Shown piece by piece: positions 23,063 through 35,467 of a stretch of 64,000 bases of DNA (position 1 is its first letter; the number at the start of each line of letters is the position of its first letter). The position numbers and the translations under genes were made by a program. The stretch comes from Cavenderia fasciculata (lineage: Eukaryota > Evosea > Eumycetozoa > Acytosteliales > Cavenderiaceae), in the NCBI RefSeq assembly GCF_000203815.1, contig NW_004457695.1, positions 2,478,054 to 2,542,053 of the forward strand, read 5' to 3'. Under the pieces are notes generated by a model that made no database searches, had not been told where the DNA came from, and worked only from the letters and a program-made list of their open reading frames with translations.

Positions 23063-25612
23063 TTAGTTTGATTGCTTTTTGTTCTTTTTGATATAGTTGA
23101 GGGCAGAACCATTCTTGAACCATTCGATTTGACCTTCGTTAAAGGTGTGATTGAGGACGACTTCAAATTCGTTACCAGACTTGGCATTCTTGACGATCAT
23201 CTTTAATGGGACACCTGGAGCGAGCTTCTTGAGACCGACGATAGAGACGATATCGTCACCGGTGATCTTGTTGTAGTCGGCTGGGTTGGCAAAGGTGAGT
23301 GGGAGGATACCTTGCTTCTTGAGGTTGGTTTCGTGGATACGAGCAAACGACTTGACAACGATGGCACGGGCACCGAGATGACGTGGTTCGAGGGCAGCAT
23401 GCTCACGAGATGAACCTTCACCATAGTTTTCGTCACCAATGACGACCCATCCGACACCACGCTTCTTGTAGTCACGAGCGACGGTTGGGACTGGGGCAGT
23501 CTCACCGGTGAATTGGTTGAGGACGGCGTTGGCCTTTCCATTCTCTGAGTTGATGGCACCGATCAACATATTGTTAGAGATGTTGTCCAAATGACCACGG
23601 TACTTGAGCCATGGACCAGCCATCGAGATGTGATCGGTGGTACACTTGCCTTGGACCTTGATCAAGACTTGCATGTCGGTCAAGTCTTGGCCGTCCCATT
23701 GCTTGAATGGTTCGAGCAATTGGAGACGGTCAGAGGTGGGGGCGACGGCAACCTTGATGTTTTCGGCGTTCTTGGATGGAGCTTGGTAGGTGTTCTCGCC
23801 AGCGTCGAATCCACGGCTTGGGAGTTCGGCACCGGTTGGAGCGGTAAACTTGAACTGGTTGCCGTTGGCGTCGGCCAACGTGTCGACCAATGGGTTGAAG
23901 GTGAGCTTGCCAGAGATGGCCATGGCAGTGACGATTTCTGGGGAGGCGACGAAAGCGTGGGTTTGTGGGTTCGAGTCGTTACGTCCGGTAAAGTTACGGT
24001 TGTATGAGGTGATGATCGAGTTCTTTTGACCCTTGACAATGTCGTCACGCTTCCATTGGCCGATACATGGACCGCAGGCGTTGGCGAGGACGACACCACC
24101 GACCTTTTCAAAAATCTCAGTGAGACCGTCACGGGTGATGGTGGCACGGATCTGTTCGGAACCTGGGGTGATGGTGAACTTGGCCTTGGAGACGATGCCG
24201 TGGTCGATGGCTTGCTTGGCAATCGAGGCGGCACGTTGCATGTCTTCGTAGGACGAGTTGGTGCACGAGCCAATCAAACCGACGAGCAATTCCTCTGGCC
24301 ATTGGTTCTTCTTGATGTTTTCGGCAAACTCTGAGATCTTGTTGCTTCTGTCTGGGGTGAATGGACCGTTGACGAGTGGCTCGAGGGTGTTGAGGTCAAT
24401 CTCGATGATTTGGTCATAGTGGGCGTTGGAATCGGCAACGAGGTTGTCCTTGAAACCGACGCAGGCCTTGGCAATGTCTTGACGACCGGTGCTGTTCAAG
24501 TAGTCGACCATACGCGAGTTGAATGGGAAGATCGAGGTGGTGGCGCCAATCTCGGCACCCATATTACAGATGGTGGCCATACCAGTGGCAGAGATGCTGT
24601 CAACACCCTCGCCATAGTATTCTACAATGTATCCGGTGCCACCTTTGACGGTGAGGATATCGGCCAAACGGAGGATAACGTCCTTTGGTGACGACCAGCC
24701 AGACAATTTACCAGTCAACTTGACACCAATAATCTTTGGAGCCTTCAACTCCCATGGGAGACCGGCCATGACATCGACGGCATCAGCACCTCCGACACCG
24801 ACGGCAATCATACCCAAACCACCAGCATTGGGGGTGTGAGAGTCGGTACCAATCATCAAACCACCTGGGAAGGCATAGTTTTCCAAAACGATTTGATGGA
24901 TAATACCAGATCCGGGTTTCCAGAAACCCATACCAAACTTCTCGGCAGAGGTGGCAAGGAAATCATATACTTCCTTGTTGACTTCCTTGGCAGTGTCCAA
25001 ATCAGCTTGACTTCCCTTGTAGGCTTCAATCAAATGATCACAATGAACAGTGGTTGGACAGGCAACAGTTGGTAAACCAGCTGACATGAATTGAAGTACT
25101 GCCATTTGTGCTGTAGCATCCTAAGAGGAGAAAAAATTTAAAAACAAACAAACATTAGTATGTCTTTCTTTCCTTCCTTCCTTTTGTTAAGTGTTTGTTT
25201 TAATAACGACTACTACTACTACTACATACTTGCATAGCAACACGGTCCGGTAACAAGTTAAGGTAAGAGACACCTCTTTCAACCTTGACTGATGGATCTT
25301 CCAAATGACCATAGAGAATCTTTTCAGCGAGGGTGAGTGGCTTGTTGTGATGCAATCTGTATTCCTTCAACTTGGCGTCAATTCCCTTAAAGTTGAGGGT
25401 CTTGGTCTCCAACTTGCTCATTGGTGGAGCAACAGTTGAGAATGATCTAGATACATATTTCTACAATAGTAAGATATATATATAGTTGATTGATTGATTG
25501 ATTATGATTAGAAACTAATACTACTATACTGACTGATGATCAGCCATCTGTTTGTTTGTTAGCTAACACTTACGAAGGATTGGGCAACACCCTTTCCTGT
25601 TAAAAAACTCAT
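23063..25612 (-). CDS. Aconitate hydratase, mitochondrial
   Basis: Three exons: 25612-25574, 25460-25230 and 25120-23063, about 775 residues, close to the usual 780. The first exon and start of the second give an N terminus rich in Ser, Lys and Arg without acids ([13 protein letters not shown], then [10 protein letters not shown]), as expected for a mitochondrial targeting peptide. It converts citrate to isocitrate in the TCA cycle. The three Fe-S ligand cysteines are visible in [10 protein letters not shown] and [11 protein letters not shown]. Other hallmarks are [14 protein letters not shown], the swivel-domain motif [22 protein letters not shown], and the early [12 protein letters not shown]. 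The large exon has notably higher GC and strong codon preference (C-ending codons), typical of high expression. Confidence 0.97.
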
Positions 25613-25902
25613 TATATAATCTGTATTATTATATATTCTATAAAATGAGGTAGAGAGAGAGAGAGTAGGTTGAAGAGATAGGATAGAATAATAATGAGAT
25701 TTATATATGATTATGGTAGTATAGTGAAAAATGTATGATTAGTAAAAGTGTTCAACTCTCTTCTGGGTTTGAAGTTGAAAAATCATTTGTGTGTTCATCA
25801 GTAACAATGATAACAGAGTAGCAGATGTGTATTGGGTGTGTGTTATTGATTGCAATGGAGTTAATTGAAGAGGGATTGTTGTTTGTTGTTGGGAGAAGGA
25901 AC

Positions 25903-25954
<52 letters not shown>

Positions 25955-26698
25955 AGTGGTTATATAAAATAAAATATTACTATTATTGTTGTTGTTTATG
26001 AATCGATCAGTTGATCTTTTTTGTTTAATATATATTTATATAAATATATATATTTATATATTAATTATTGATTATTAAATTAATTGATGAACAAGTACAA
26101 GAAGAAGAGTGTTGCTTATATCTAAATTAGTTTAGGGGGGGTACGTAATCATGATCGTTGTTTGTTGTTTGTTGGTTGTTTTACGAATTCGTAAGTCGTC
26201 ATGTCGTGATTACCCGATATATACACATCTATCTATTGTTGAATGAATCAAGTCGAAAGACTCGACAATGTCAATATCGGTTTACGTAATACGTAACCCA
26301 CAAACGTATTGTCGCAGCAATGCATTGATTGATGATGATGATGATGATGAAAGTGTGATGGATGAATGAATGGTATCTGCAGAATAATCTTACCCTTTAG
26401 GAGGGAACCTATGGGAAATGAATGTAAAGTCGACCGTAATAATGATGTTGGCTCATCAACACTGCGAACAGCAAAAAAAATAATTGAAAAAAATAATCAT
26501 CCCAAAGAAGAAGCGAAAGCGAACTTCCTCCTGGGCATTTTTGTTGTGGTGGTAGATTAATTTGCATCCCGACCCGATCAAATAAAATCAGATAGATAGA
26601 TTAATAAAGATAAAGTAATAAAGAGATAAAGTGACAGATATACATATTGTGTTGTTTTTATATTATTATTATTATTATCGTATTTTTAATTTATTTAT
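25613..26698. promoter_or_regulatory. Aconitase upstream region and 3' flank of the CRD gene
   Basis: 1.1 kb. It contains a (GATT)n run at about 25904-25952, a perfect-looking AT palindromic stretch near 26025-26060, a short GATGAT run at about 26329-26350, and a 64-codon frame at 26366-26560 that looks like chance. No RNA gene recognised. Confidence 0.4.
25904..25952. repeat. (GATT)n microsatellite, about 12 copies
   Basis: Uninterrupted tetranucleotide repeat about 300 bp upstream of the aconitase start. Confidence 0.95.
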
Positions 26699-27705
26699 TT
26701 AACAAAAACTGTTGCTACCGTATTGAGTGCAAGCAGTACCGTTGGTGACGGCACAGGCAGAGGTTGGACCACCACAGGCACAGGAGATACAGAGACCAGC
26801 ACATGGGAGTAATGGCATGATGCCACTGGAGCATTGTGGGAACATGGTGGCACAGAGGAAGGCCTTGGTGGCAGAGGCACAGTTGGCAGATGGGCTGGTG
26901 AATTGGGTGAATTGGTTGTACATGTCAGAGATCATACCGTCGACAGTGGCAAAGTCTACAGCTGAACCGGCAACTGGGTAGTTGACTTGGTTACAGAAAG
27001 TGAGGGCTGGAGCACAAGAGCATCCTTGTGGTGGGTTGTTTGGACAGACGTTGGCTGGAATTGGGGTGATTGGCTTGGGGGTTGGGATGACACAGTATGA
27101 TGGGATTTGGAAGGCTCCGGATGGGACACCAGCAGTGAAATCGGAAAAGTCCATGATGGTGGTCATAGAGGCTTGTGGGTTGGATGAGGTCATGTTGGCA
27201 CGGACCAAGTTTTGGTTGGTGGCAGCGTCGACGTAGAGGGTGATGAAAGCTTGATCCATCATGTTAAAGTACCAGACGGTGACTTCATCATTGTTAATGT
27301 CGGTGGTACCTTCGTATGAGGAACCTGGGAGGACAGAGTATGAGCTTTGTGGGTCGGTGATTGGGTCGACTTGACAGTTGGAACCGTCATAGGTAAAAGA
27401 GAACATGAGATCATAACGATCCAACTTGGTTTGGGAAGCACCCCATTGGCTTACATCGACTCTTTGGGCTTGTTGTCCAAGTGAAAAGTAAAAATTTCCT
27501 TGGATTGGGAAAGGCAACTTAGGAATAGTAAATTAAACACATGTTAGTATATAACTTGAGAGAGATAAAGATAAAGAGAGAAAAGACATACTTGGTCATT
27601 GCTAATTTCAACGGCAGAGGTGAAAGTAGTTGGGATTTGTGGGTAGGTCTTTTGAGCAGCGGCAACTGCAACAAGCAACAAAGTGGCTAAAACAATCTTG
27701 AACAT
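26699..27705 (-). CDS. Secreted protein with a Frizzled-like cysteine-rich domain
   Basis: Two exons: 27705-27592 and 27517-26699, about 310 residues. The start MFKIVLATLLLVAVAAAQ is a clear signal peptide. Residues about 45-175 form a beta-rich region (NFYFSLGQ, RYDLMFSFTYDG, then MDFSDF) that faintly resembles ependymin-type domains; I am not sure of that. After a Pro-rich hinge (PTPKPITPIP) the C-terminal 120 residues are Cys-rich. The segment from CNQVNYP through the helix with FTSPSANC to FLCATMFPQC and LPCAGLC has the cysteine spacing and the F-L-C-x-x-x-F-P-x-C core of a Frizzled CRD. No membrane segment follows, so the protein should be secreted like sFRPs. High GC3 suggests good expression. 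A divergent partner, the K+ transporter, lies 1.2 kb away. Confidence 0.75.
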
Positions 27706-28878
27706 TTTATGTATGTGTGTAATAAAGTGTAGGATACTAAATAAACAATGATCGTGTGAGTGTAATTAAAAAGCTTGGGCTGACGTGCACCCGAGACGAC
27801 TCGGTGAAAATTAATAATTCGAAAAAGGCTCAGCTAAAATTCACGTGAACCTTGGATTTTTGTGTGACCTCGAATCAAGCCCCAAAAGCTCGTAAAATCA
27901 GTTGTTTACAGACAGATACTCTTAAAAAATCGTTACCCCCCAAACTCTCAATAATCTTCTTTCGTTTCGTTTAATAGCAAAGGGGTAGATGTGCGCTCAC
28001 TGGCATGCCTGTTTAGTCGTTTGACTACTTGATGAAATCGATCTATGAAATGTTACCCTAAATTTGGTTCGACTGACGTCATGACCACGACCGTGTAGAT
28101 GACCAGACATATATGGGTGGGTAGAACCAAGACCTAAACAGACCAAGACCTATGAATCGTCGTAAAAATATTTGTTCCATGGAAACTTTTACCAGAGAGA
28201 CACAGAATTCAGAACAGAGAACAGAGAGAAGAGAGAAGAGAGAGAACAGACAGAACAAGTAGATGAATAAGATAGAAGATAAAACCAAACACGGAATCAA
28301 AAAGTCAATTAAGTATTCATTACTCTCGTTGATACATATGATTTGATTAGTATCATAACCCTAACCTAACTGTTCTGTTGTTTGATCATCAATCATAACC
28401 ACAATGTTTTTTTTAATGTACCATCGTTGTGTGAGATTTTCAGCTCCCAGCGTTTTCAAAAAGTAACATGGGTTGTGCAGCATTATTCACCAGTTCATTC
28501 ATTCGTATTATACACATACATACATACATATATATACCTCTCCTCACTCTCACTCTCATTCTTTCTATTCACTTACCACTACTTACTTACTTGCTTGACC
28601 AACAACCTTTGAAAGAAAGGTATAATTATGAATATTAAACAAGAACAACAAGACCAACCAAAGAGTATCACCATTGTTAGTTTTTATAAGAGTAATAGTA
28701 ATAGTATATTTAATTAGATTATTATTATTGTAAGTAGATGAGATAGAGAGAGAGAGAGAGAGATGTAGAGAGATGAATTGGAGGAAATGACTTGTTATTA
28801 AATTTACTGATGTTTGTTTGTTTGTTTGTTTGTTTGGTTTACTATAGACATACCTTATTTTGTTATTTTTTTTATTAA
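27706..28878. promoter_or_regulatory. Divergent promoter region between the CRD gene and the K+ transporter
   Basis: 1.17 kb. It contains a small inverted repeat CCGAG/CTCGG near 27791-27804, a direct repeat of AGACCAAGACCTA near 28120-28155, an AG-rich run at about 28193-28250, a (TACA)n run near 28513-28530 and a (TTTG)n run near 28811-28836. Frames in this region are low complexity and unsupported. Confidence 0.4.
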
Positions 28879-30996
28879 ATGATTGAATATTTAAAGAGAC
28901 CTTTTGAATGGTCATTTTGGAGAAAATGTTTGACATTGGCATTGGTCTATGTTGACCAAAACTACTTTTATCGATTACATTTCTTGTACATTGTAATGGT
29001 TGGTTTGTTGGGTGCATGCGTCATCAGTCTGGCCGAGAGAGACCACAGGTTCCTCGACTGTCTCTATCACTCTTATTCGGCGATTACTTCGACGGGACTG
29101 GCGTCGATCGATATGTCAAAGGTGTCGGCGTTTACACAGGTGGTCACCTTTGTCTTGATGCAATTGGGGTCGTCGGTACTACTGACTCTACCAGTCGTAC
29201 TCATTAAACGTCATTATCTCAGAAAGAGATTTGCAAGACGACTTGAAAAGGCTCGTGTTGCAACATCATCCCTATCCGACAACAACAACAACAACAACAA
29301 CAACAAACCACGTAGAAAACATAAACAAAAGGATCCTGCCAAACAACCATTACAAGGAACTGTAGACATTACACCTGGAGATGATCATGATGAAGAGGAA
29401 GAGGAATCAATCCCAGCAACAAGATACAACTCTGAACCAGATGATCATATTGGTATTGGTATTGGTATGGTTATTCATCATGATCATGATCATCACCATG
29501 ACTATCACGATGGTATTGATGTAGTTCAACATCATTTCAACTTGGATGAACATCGTAGACATGAACATGAGGATCACCATGACGATGACGATGATCACGA
29601 CAATGATGACGAGGACGACGATTACATTGACGACGATCAAGATGATAGTATGGTTGGACTAGAACATATAGTTGATTCTCCAACAACAAAAGAGTCGTCT
29701 GGTGGAGTATCAACAATAACAACTTCTGCAACAACAGGATTAGTCCACTCGATTGAGACTAATTTAGAGTATAGGTCACTTGGAAAACTACTGTATATCA
29801 TCCCACTCTACCAATTGATAGTGTATGCAATAGGATCTACTCTATTATACATCCTCACATCTGCAACCTCTGTGCATAATGTCATGCTAAAGAATAACGT
29901 TGCATCTTGGTGGTGGTCTATTTTCGAGTCAGTCTCTGCATTTAACAATTGTGGATTCGTTCTCTTTACCGACAACTTGGTACAATTGAATAATAGACCT
30001 CTCATACTCGTAACCATCTCCTTTTTAATTGCTATGGGTAATACTTTATATCCAGTATTTTTACGTATAATCATATCTGTTTTAAAAAAGGTAAGACCCA
30101 AACAAACAAAAGTAATCATATTATATTTATTTATATATTTATATTTGTTTGTTTATTTAGGTTTCAAAAGATCCAGTTCCATATGAACACTTGGCAGAAA
30201 ACCCTAGATCACTATACACACATTTATTCCCAGTCAGACAAACCGTTATATTGACGATTGTTTGGTGGGTATTCACCATCTCCCAAATGTCATTAATGGC
30301 TATCTTGGAAACAAACGATAAGGCATTTGAAGGTATATCTTCATCAAATACATTCTTTAATTATTTCTTCCAATCTGTTGTATGTATACTATAATTATTT
30401 TTAAAAACCAAGAATGGAATTACATTTAATTAATATGTTTGTTTTGTTTTGTTATTTATTTTTTTTAGTCAACAAGAACAGCAGGATTTAATTCAGTTGA
30501 TATTAGTTTATTATCATCATCGGTACTTATATTATTTGTTGGATTGATGTTTGTATCTTCATATCCATTGGTCATTTCTCTAAAGGGATCGGCAGTCAAT
30601 GGAAAATATTCACAAGACACGGAACTAAAGACTAAATCCGTCATGAAGGATATCCTTATTCGTGATATCTTTATCATCTATGTTTGTATCTTGTTGATTG
30701 GAATCATTGAAGAACACCGATTGGATGACGCCGGTAATCCCACATTCACCGTTTTTCACATCATTTTCGAGGTTATCAGTGCGTTTGGTTGCGTCGGTCT
30801 CTCGATGGGCTTCCCAGGTGCCGTTTCATTTTCCGCCATTTTAAAGTCGTCTTCCAAGTTGGTCATTATCGTTGTCATGCTCCTCGGTAAACACAGAGCA
30901 CTACCAGACTCTATCGATACTGCCGTCGTCATCAAAGAAAAGGCTGTCATTTCAAAACTATTCCTACGACGAAGAAAAGCAAGACAGTTTTTATAG
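28879..30996 (+). CDS. Trk/HKT-type potassium transporter
   Basis: Three exons: 28879-30090, 30161-30379 and 30469-30996, about 652 residues. Trk/HKT proteins carry K+ or Na+ through four pseudo-repeats, each with a pore loop holding a filter glycine. All four are visible: YSAITSTGLAS, SVSAFNNCGFVLF, SVSTRTAGFNS (across the exon 2/3 joint) and VISAFGCVGLS. About ten hydrophobic segments surround them. Between the first and second repeats sits an unusual loop of roughly 150 residues (about 133-285): an Asn run, basic RRKHK, then an extremely His/Asp/Glu-rich stretch. The C-terminal tail has a dibasic RRRKARQ. Likely plasma-membrane alkali cation uptake; ion preference cannot be fixed, but an all-Gly filter favours K+. 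Confidence 0.9.

Positions 30997-30997
<1 letters not shown>

Positions 30998-31053
<56 letters not shown>
30998..31053. repeat. (GATA)n microsatellite, about 14 copies
   Basis: Begins directly after the stop codon of the K+ transporter, so it lies in its 3' UTR. Confidence 0.95.
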
Positions 31054-31282
31054 TACACGCACCTCATACACACCTCTCACCATTTCTAAAATGAATAAAC
31101 CCTTGAACTCTATACATCTGGATCACACACCCAAACCGTCCGTAATATTAATATGTGTAATTAATTGACAATTTTAATTTATTTATTTATTTATTATGAA
31201 TAAAGATGAATGATTCTTTATGATTATATATAGATATATATATTTATCTTTCTCAAAGATTGTAATTACTATTGCATCGACA

Positions 31283-31283
<1 letters not shown>

Positions 31284-31374
<91 letters not shown>
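31284..31374. repeat. (CAAT)n microsatellite, about 22 copies
   Basis: Uninterrupted tetranucleotide run of about 90 bp, the longest perfect microsatellite in the window. Confidence 0.97.
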
Positions 31375-31375
<1 letters not shown>

Positions 31376-32067
31376 GACAGCACCAATAGTTAACTGAACT
31401 TGCAACGCACGTTGCTGCTGCTACTTAGTGCAGCACTCGTTTGTTAGAGTTTGTGCGTGCGTGTCAGTGTGTGACAGACAGCCAATGAACATCAAATTTA
31501 ATGTGGGTGTGTTAATTGCATTCCCCTTTTTAGTCAAACTCGTTTAAGACGACAGACTGACTGTGAGACATGAAACCCCCCACCACCCACAAAATCATCA
31601 CCATCATCCAGCAATGAAAATTAATTATTCGCATCAGATATATATAAACCCCCCACTACCCACACACAAACTAATATTAAAAATATTTAAATAATATTAC
31701 CTAGTATTTCTTGGTATACCCTAACCAACCTGCTCTCTCTCTCTCTCTCTCTCTCATACTCTATATTATGCACTGATCATCCATTTTATTTCTTTTATGA
31801 AACTTGTTTCAAAAATCGTATGATATACAGATAATAATAGTGTTCTACTATTATCTCTCTCTCTTTCTTTCTCTCCCTCTCTTTTACCTTCTCTATACTA
31901 TATCCAACTCAAACTCTTAAACTTTAATTAACCATTTCTCTTTCTCTTATTTTTTTTTTTTTTCTACTTACCATATATCTATAGTCTTACAGCAACATAA
32001 TCATTTCTACTACTACCTATCAAACAATCAAAAATCAAATCATTTATTTTACATTCATTATCCAATC

Positions 32068-34905
32068 ATGAACCCATTAATTATCATCTTTATTTTGTGT
32101 ATCGTTGTATCATCTGTTTTTGCCAATTTGTCTTGCAACAACCAATATGTCTTTGTCAACGACACCAATTCATTGTCATCTTTTTCATTGTTCGACCATG
32201 TTGAACAACAATCAAATATCATCCAAAATAAAAATATTTCTTTGTCTATGATGATGCAGCCATCATCCGTTTCATTGTCATCTTTTAATCATTTTGAACA
32301 CCCAATCATTCTTAACAAAAACAAAAACAACAAAAACAACACCAACTACAATAATAATAATAGCAATAATAATAACGATATCGATTCATCTATTTCACAA
32401 ACCCAATTTGATTCAAATCATATTGTTTCTCAATGTCATTTACCATCAAACCATACTTTTATTCCTATCTATAACAACAAAAAAAATAATAACAATAATT
32501 TATCTTTTAATTCCTCAGTTTCAATTTCTATTCCTTTTAATGTTTTGTCCCAATCCCATTTCCAGTCACCATTAAATCACTCAACCAACAATCATATTAT
32601 TTTCTATGGCGACAAAGAGGAGGAAGAGGAAGAGTATGTTCAATTGAACAGCAACAACAATACAATCTCATGTTTCAACCATGTTGAACATCAATTAATT
32701 TCACACAATATTCACTTTAACTCAAGCCATGTTTTGTTTATCTCAAATCATTCAACAACCAAAAACCATATTATTTTAGAGGAGGAGGAGGAGGACTTCA
32801 ACAACAGTAGACCAATTTCAATCTCCTGTTTCAATGTTAACCATCAATCAAATCTCATCTTAGAGGAGGAGGAGTCTGTTCAATTGAACAGCAACAACAA
32901 TACAATCTCATTTTCATATTTCAACCAATCAATTCCCATAGATAATAATACTATTTCATTCTTCAATGACCATCAATCATCGATTCCATGTTTTAAATCT
33001 AGTGATTTATATACTCGTTCAACAACCAACAACCACATTCTTGTAGAGGAGGAGTTTGTTCAATTGAACAAAAGCAGCATAAACATCATAAATTCATTAA
33101 CATGTTTAGACAATGTTAAACATCAATCAATTCCAATTAATAATCAATCAAATAATAATAATAACTATTTTTCATTAATTCAATCATCATCATTGATTTC
33201 ACCTATTCCATTTTCATCTGATTATTTTAACTCTTCAAACACTTCCACATCATCATCATCATCATCAACATTATATTTATTATCAAATACAATTAATTCA
33301 ACAAGATCAAATACAAGCCCATTTTCAAGATACTCCAGCAACATCTCAAGAATAGAAAACAACAACAACGCGGTAACAAGCTCTGACAATTTAAAGCATT
33401 CTACTGATTCCTCTTCTTTTATTTTTATAGATACCAAAGTTGCCAACAATTATTTTGATTCTCTCAACTGTTTCGGAACCAATCATTCAAATCATACAAC
33501 AATACAACAACAACAACCATCATCATCACCAATCAATCATGATACAATCCTCACCACAATACACACTCACAAATCAACTCACAATCAATATTCACAAATC
33601 ACTCCACCATCTTCAAATAATAATAATAACAACAAAAAATAATCCAATGAATCAGTCACACTTATTCACTCATTATACATGTACACTCCATTTAATTCAA
33701 GTGATGTTTCGAGCAATTGTCAATCATCACCATTACTCTTTAATCATTCAACAACCAACCATTTTCTTTTAGCAGAAGAGGAGGAGCAGAAGGAGGAATC
33801 ATTTCAATTAAACAACAACAAAAACAACAACAACAACCACACAATCACAATCTCATTGTTCAACCATGTTGAACATCAATCAATTCATAATAATAATAAT
33901 AGTATTTCTTTCCATCAATCAACCATTTTATTTTATAATTCAAGTGATACTCAATGTCAATCAAATCATTCATTCATTCCTGACAACAATAATAATTATT
34001 TATTTTTTAATTCATCCATGTCAATTCCTTTTAATTTTCAATTACCATTAAATCACTCAACAACCGACAACCACATTCTTTTAGATGTTCAATCGAACAG
34101 CAACAAAACAACAAATCCAATCTCATTTTTCGATCATCAACCAATCATTTCCATCAATATTAATAATAATAATAATAATATTTCATTCTTCAATGACCAT
34201 CAATCATCGATTCCATGTTTTAATTCAAGTAATATTTTAACTCATTGCCAATCAAACAATCTCACAATCCTCACCAATCCATCCACCCTCCACATTCATC
34301 TCCAATCGATCAACAATCATCAAACCATTGGACAATCATCTAATAATAATAGTATCAACAAAAACAAAACTACAAAAACAAATAATAACAACAACACAAG
34401 ACCAAAAAATAATAATAATAATAACAATTATTCCTCTTACATAGACAAACAACCCATTCACTCTCTATCAACCATAAACCATCCATCTATCCACCATTCA
34501 CTATACATCTATCCACCATCCATCTATACACCATCCACTCCATCATCCATCCACCATCCATCTATACACCATCCCTATCCATCATCCATTCATCCATCCA
34601 CCATCCATCTATCCACCATCCATTCATGCATTAATCCAACCATCCACTATCCATCCATCCTCTATCCAACCATCCACCATTCATCCATCCTCTATCCAAC
34701 CATCCTCTGTTCATCCATCCGCCATCCATCCTTCATCATTTTCCATCTGCCCATTGTATATCCGCTATCAATCTATCCATCTATCCACCATCATTTTCCA
34801 TCTTCCCATTGTAAATCCGCTTTCCATCTATCCATCCATCTATCCATCCATCCACTATCCACCAATCATCCATCCTCTATCCAAGTTATTAATGTAAATA
34901 TTTAA
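32068..34905 (+). CDS. Secreted Asn/His/Ser-rich internal-repeat protein, interrupted by one in-frame stop
   Basis: The ATG at 32068 starts a signal peptide (MNPLIIIFILCIVVSSVFA). The frame runs to a TAA at 33640-33642 (524 residues), then stays open in the same frame to 34905. Both halves carry the same degenerate repeat: FNHVEHQ, SNHSFIP, FNSSxSIPFN, PLNHSTTNNHIL, an acidic EEEE run, then QLNSNNNTIS. A block of about 42 bp is identical at 32953-32996 and 34181-34222, and a 34-bp block repeats at about 32637 and 32878. Many N-x-S/T sites suggest heavy glycosylation if secreted. The last 150 residues are encoded by a CCATC/CTATC minisatellite and read as SIHHP-type repeats, so the true 3' end is doubtful. 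No known domain recognised. The gene may be functional in its first part only, a pseudogene, or read through. Confidence 0.5.
34480..34885. repeat. CCATC/CTATC minisatellite
   Basis: Imperfect tandem array built from CCATC, CTATC and CATTC units. It reads in frame as Ser-Ile-His-His-Pro-type repeats but could be non-coding. Confidence 0.8.
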
Positions 34906-35467
34906 AACATTTATTATTAAAAGATGTTTATATATTTAAAAATTGAGACAGTCTCTGATATAAATAGATTTATTCAATGATAAAAGACTATAGTCTTTTT
35001 GAATTCGACATCCAACAATATTTTTTAATCGGTAAGGTACCATAATCGTGATCTATCCTCCCTCAATAGTAGAATCAATAGTCAACCAATTTTTGGTAAC
35101 TATAAAAATAGTAACAATCGTTCTAAATTTGATATCCTACTTTATCAAACTGAAATCAGAATTTCCTTGGGTTCTAGACAGTATTAGTGTATTATAATGC
35201 CCACATCGTACAACCTCACGGGTCATATTTTGTCAGTCTTTGTGAAAAAAAAACCATCACACATGACCTTGCATGGTTGTCAGTTTTTAATCAATTTTAT
35301 TTAATTAATTACATTTTATTCATTCATTCCATTCTTTATATAAAACATAATTTTGTTTGTTGTAACAACATATATAATATATAAATTGTAGTAATAAAAG
35401 AAATAGAAATAGATAGATTAGATAGATAGAACCCTATACGAAAATTAGGAAAGAAATATATTAAAGA
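34906..35467. other. Intergenic, 560 bp
   Basis: It holds a perfect 18-bp palindrome at about 34982-34999 (AAAAGACTATAGTCTTTT). No coding or RNA signal is otherwise seen. A TA-rich leader precedes the profilin-like gene. Confidence 0.4.

Larger units (their letters stand above)
30997..32067. other. Intergenic, microsatellite-rich; upstream region of the repeat-protein gene
   Basis: It holds a GATA repeat, a long CAAT repeat, a (CT)n run at about 31732-31756 and a second CT-rich leader at about 31848-31880, a T13 run near 31950, and a TTACAGCAA stretch at about 31985. No protein-coding signal. Confidence 0.5.

Noticed and set aside
23591-24691. Several plus-strand frames opposite the aconitase gene
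   Set aside because: Shadows of a high-GC coding exon; their peptides have biased, repetitive composition and no recognisable domain.
28583-29017. 144-codon minus-strand frame overlapping the start of the K+ transporter
   Set aside because: It overlaps the well-supported transporter exon on the other strand and is rich in Asn/Thr/Ser from repeat DNA.
31284-31374. (CAAT)n array considered as a CRISPR-like or telomeric repeat
   Set aside because: It is a simple uninterrupted tetranucleotide microsatellite without spacers.
31984-31996. TTACAGCAA stretch resembling the conserved motif of dictyostelid class I RNAs
   Set aside because: No upstream DUSE-like element and no closing stem around it; probably chance in a promoter.
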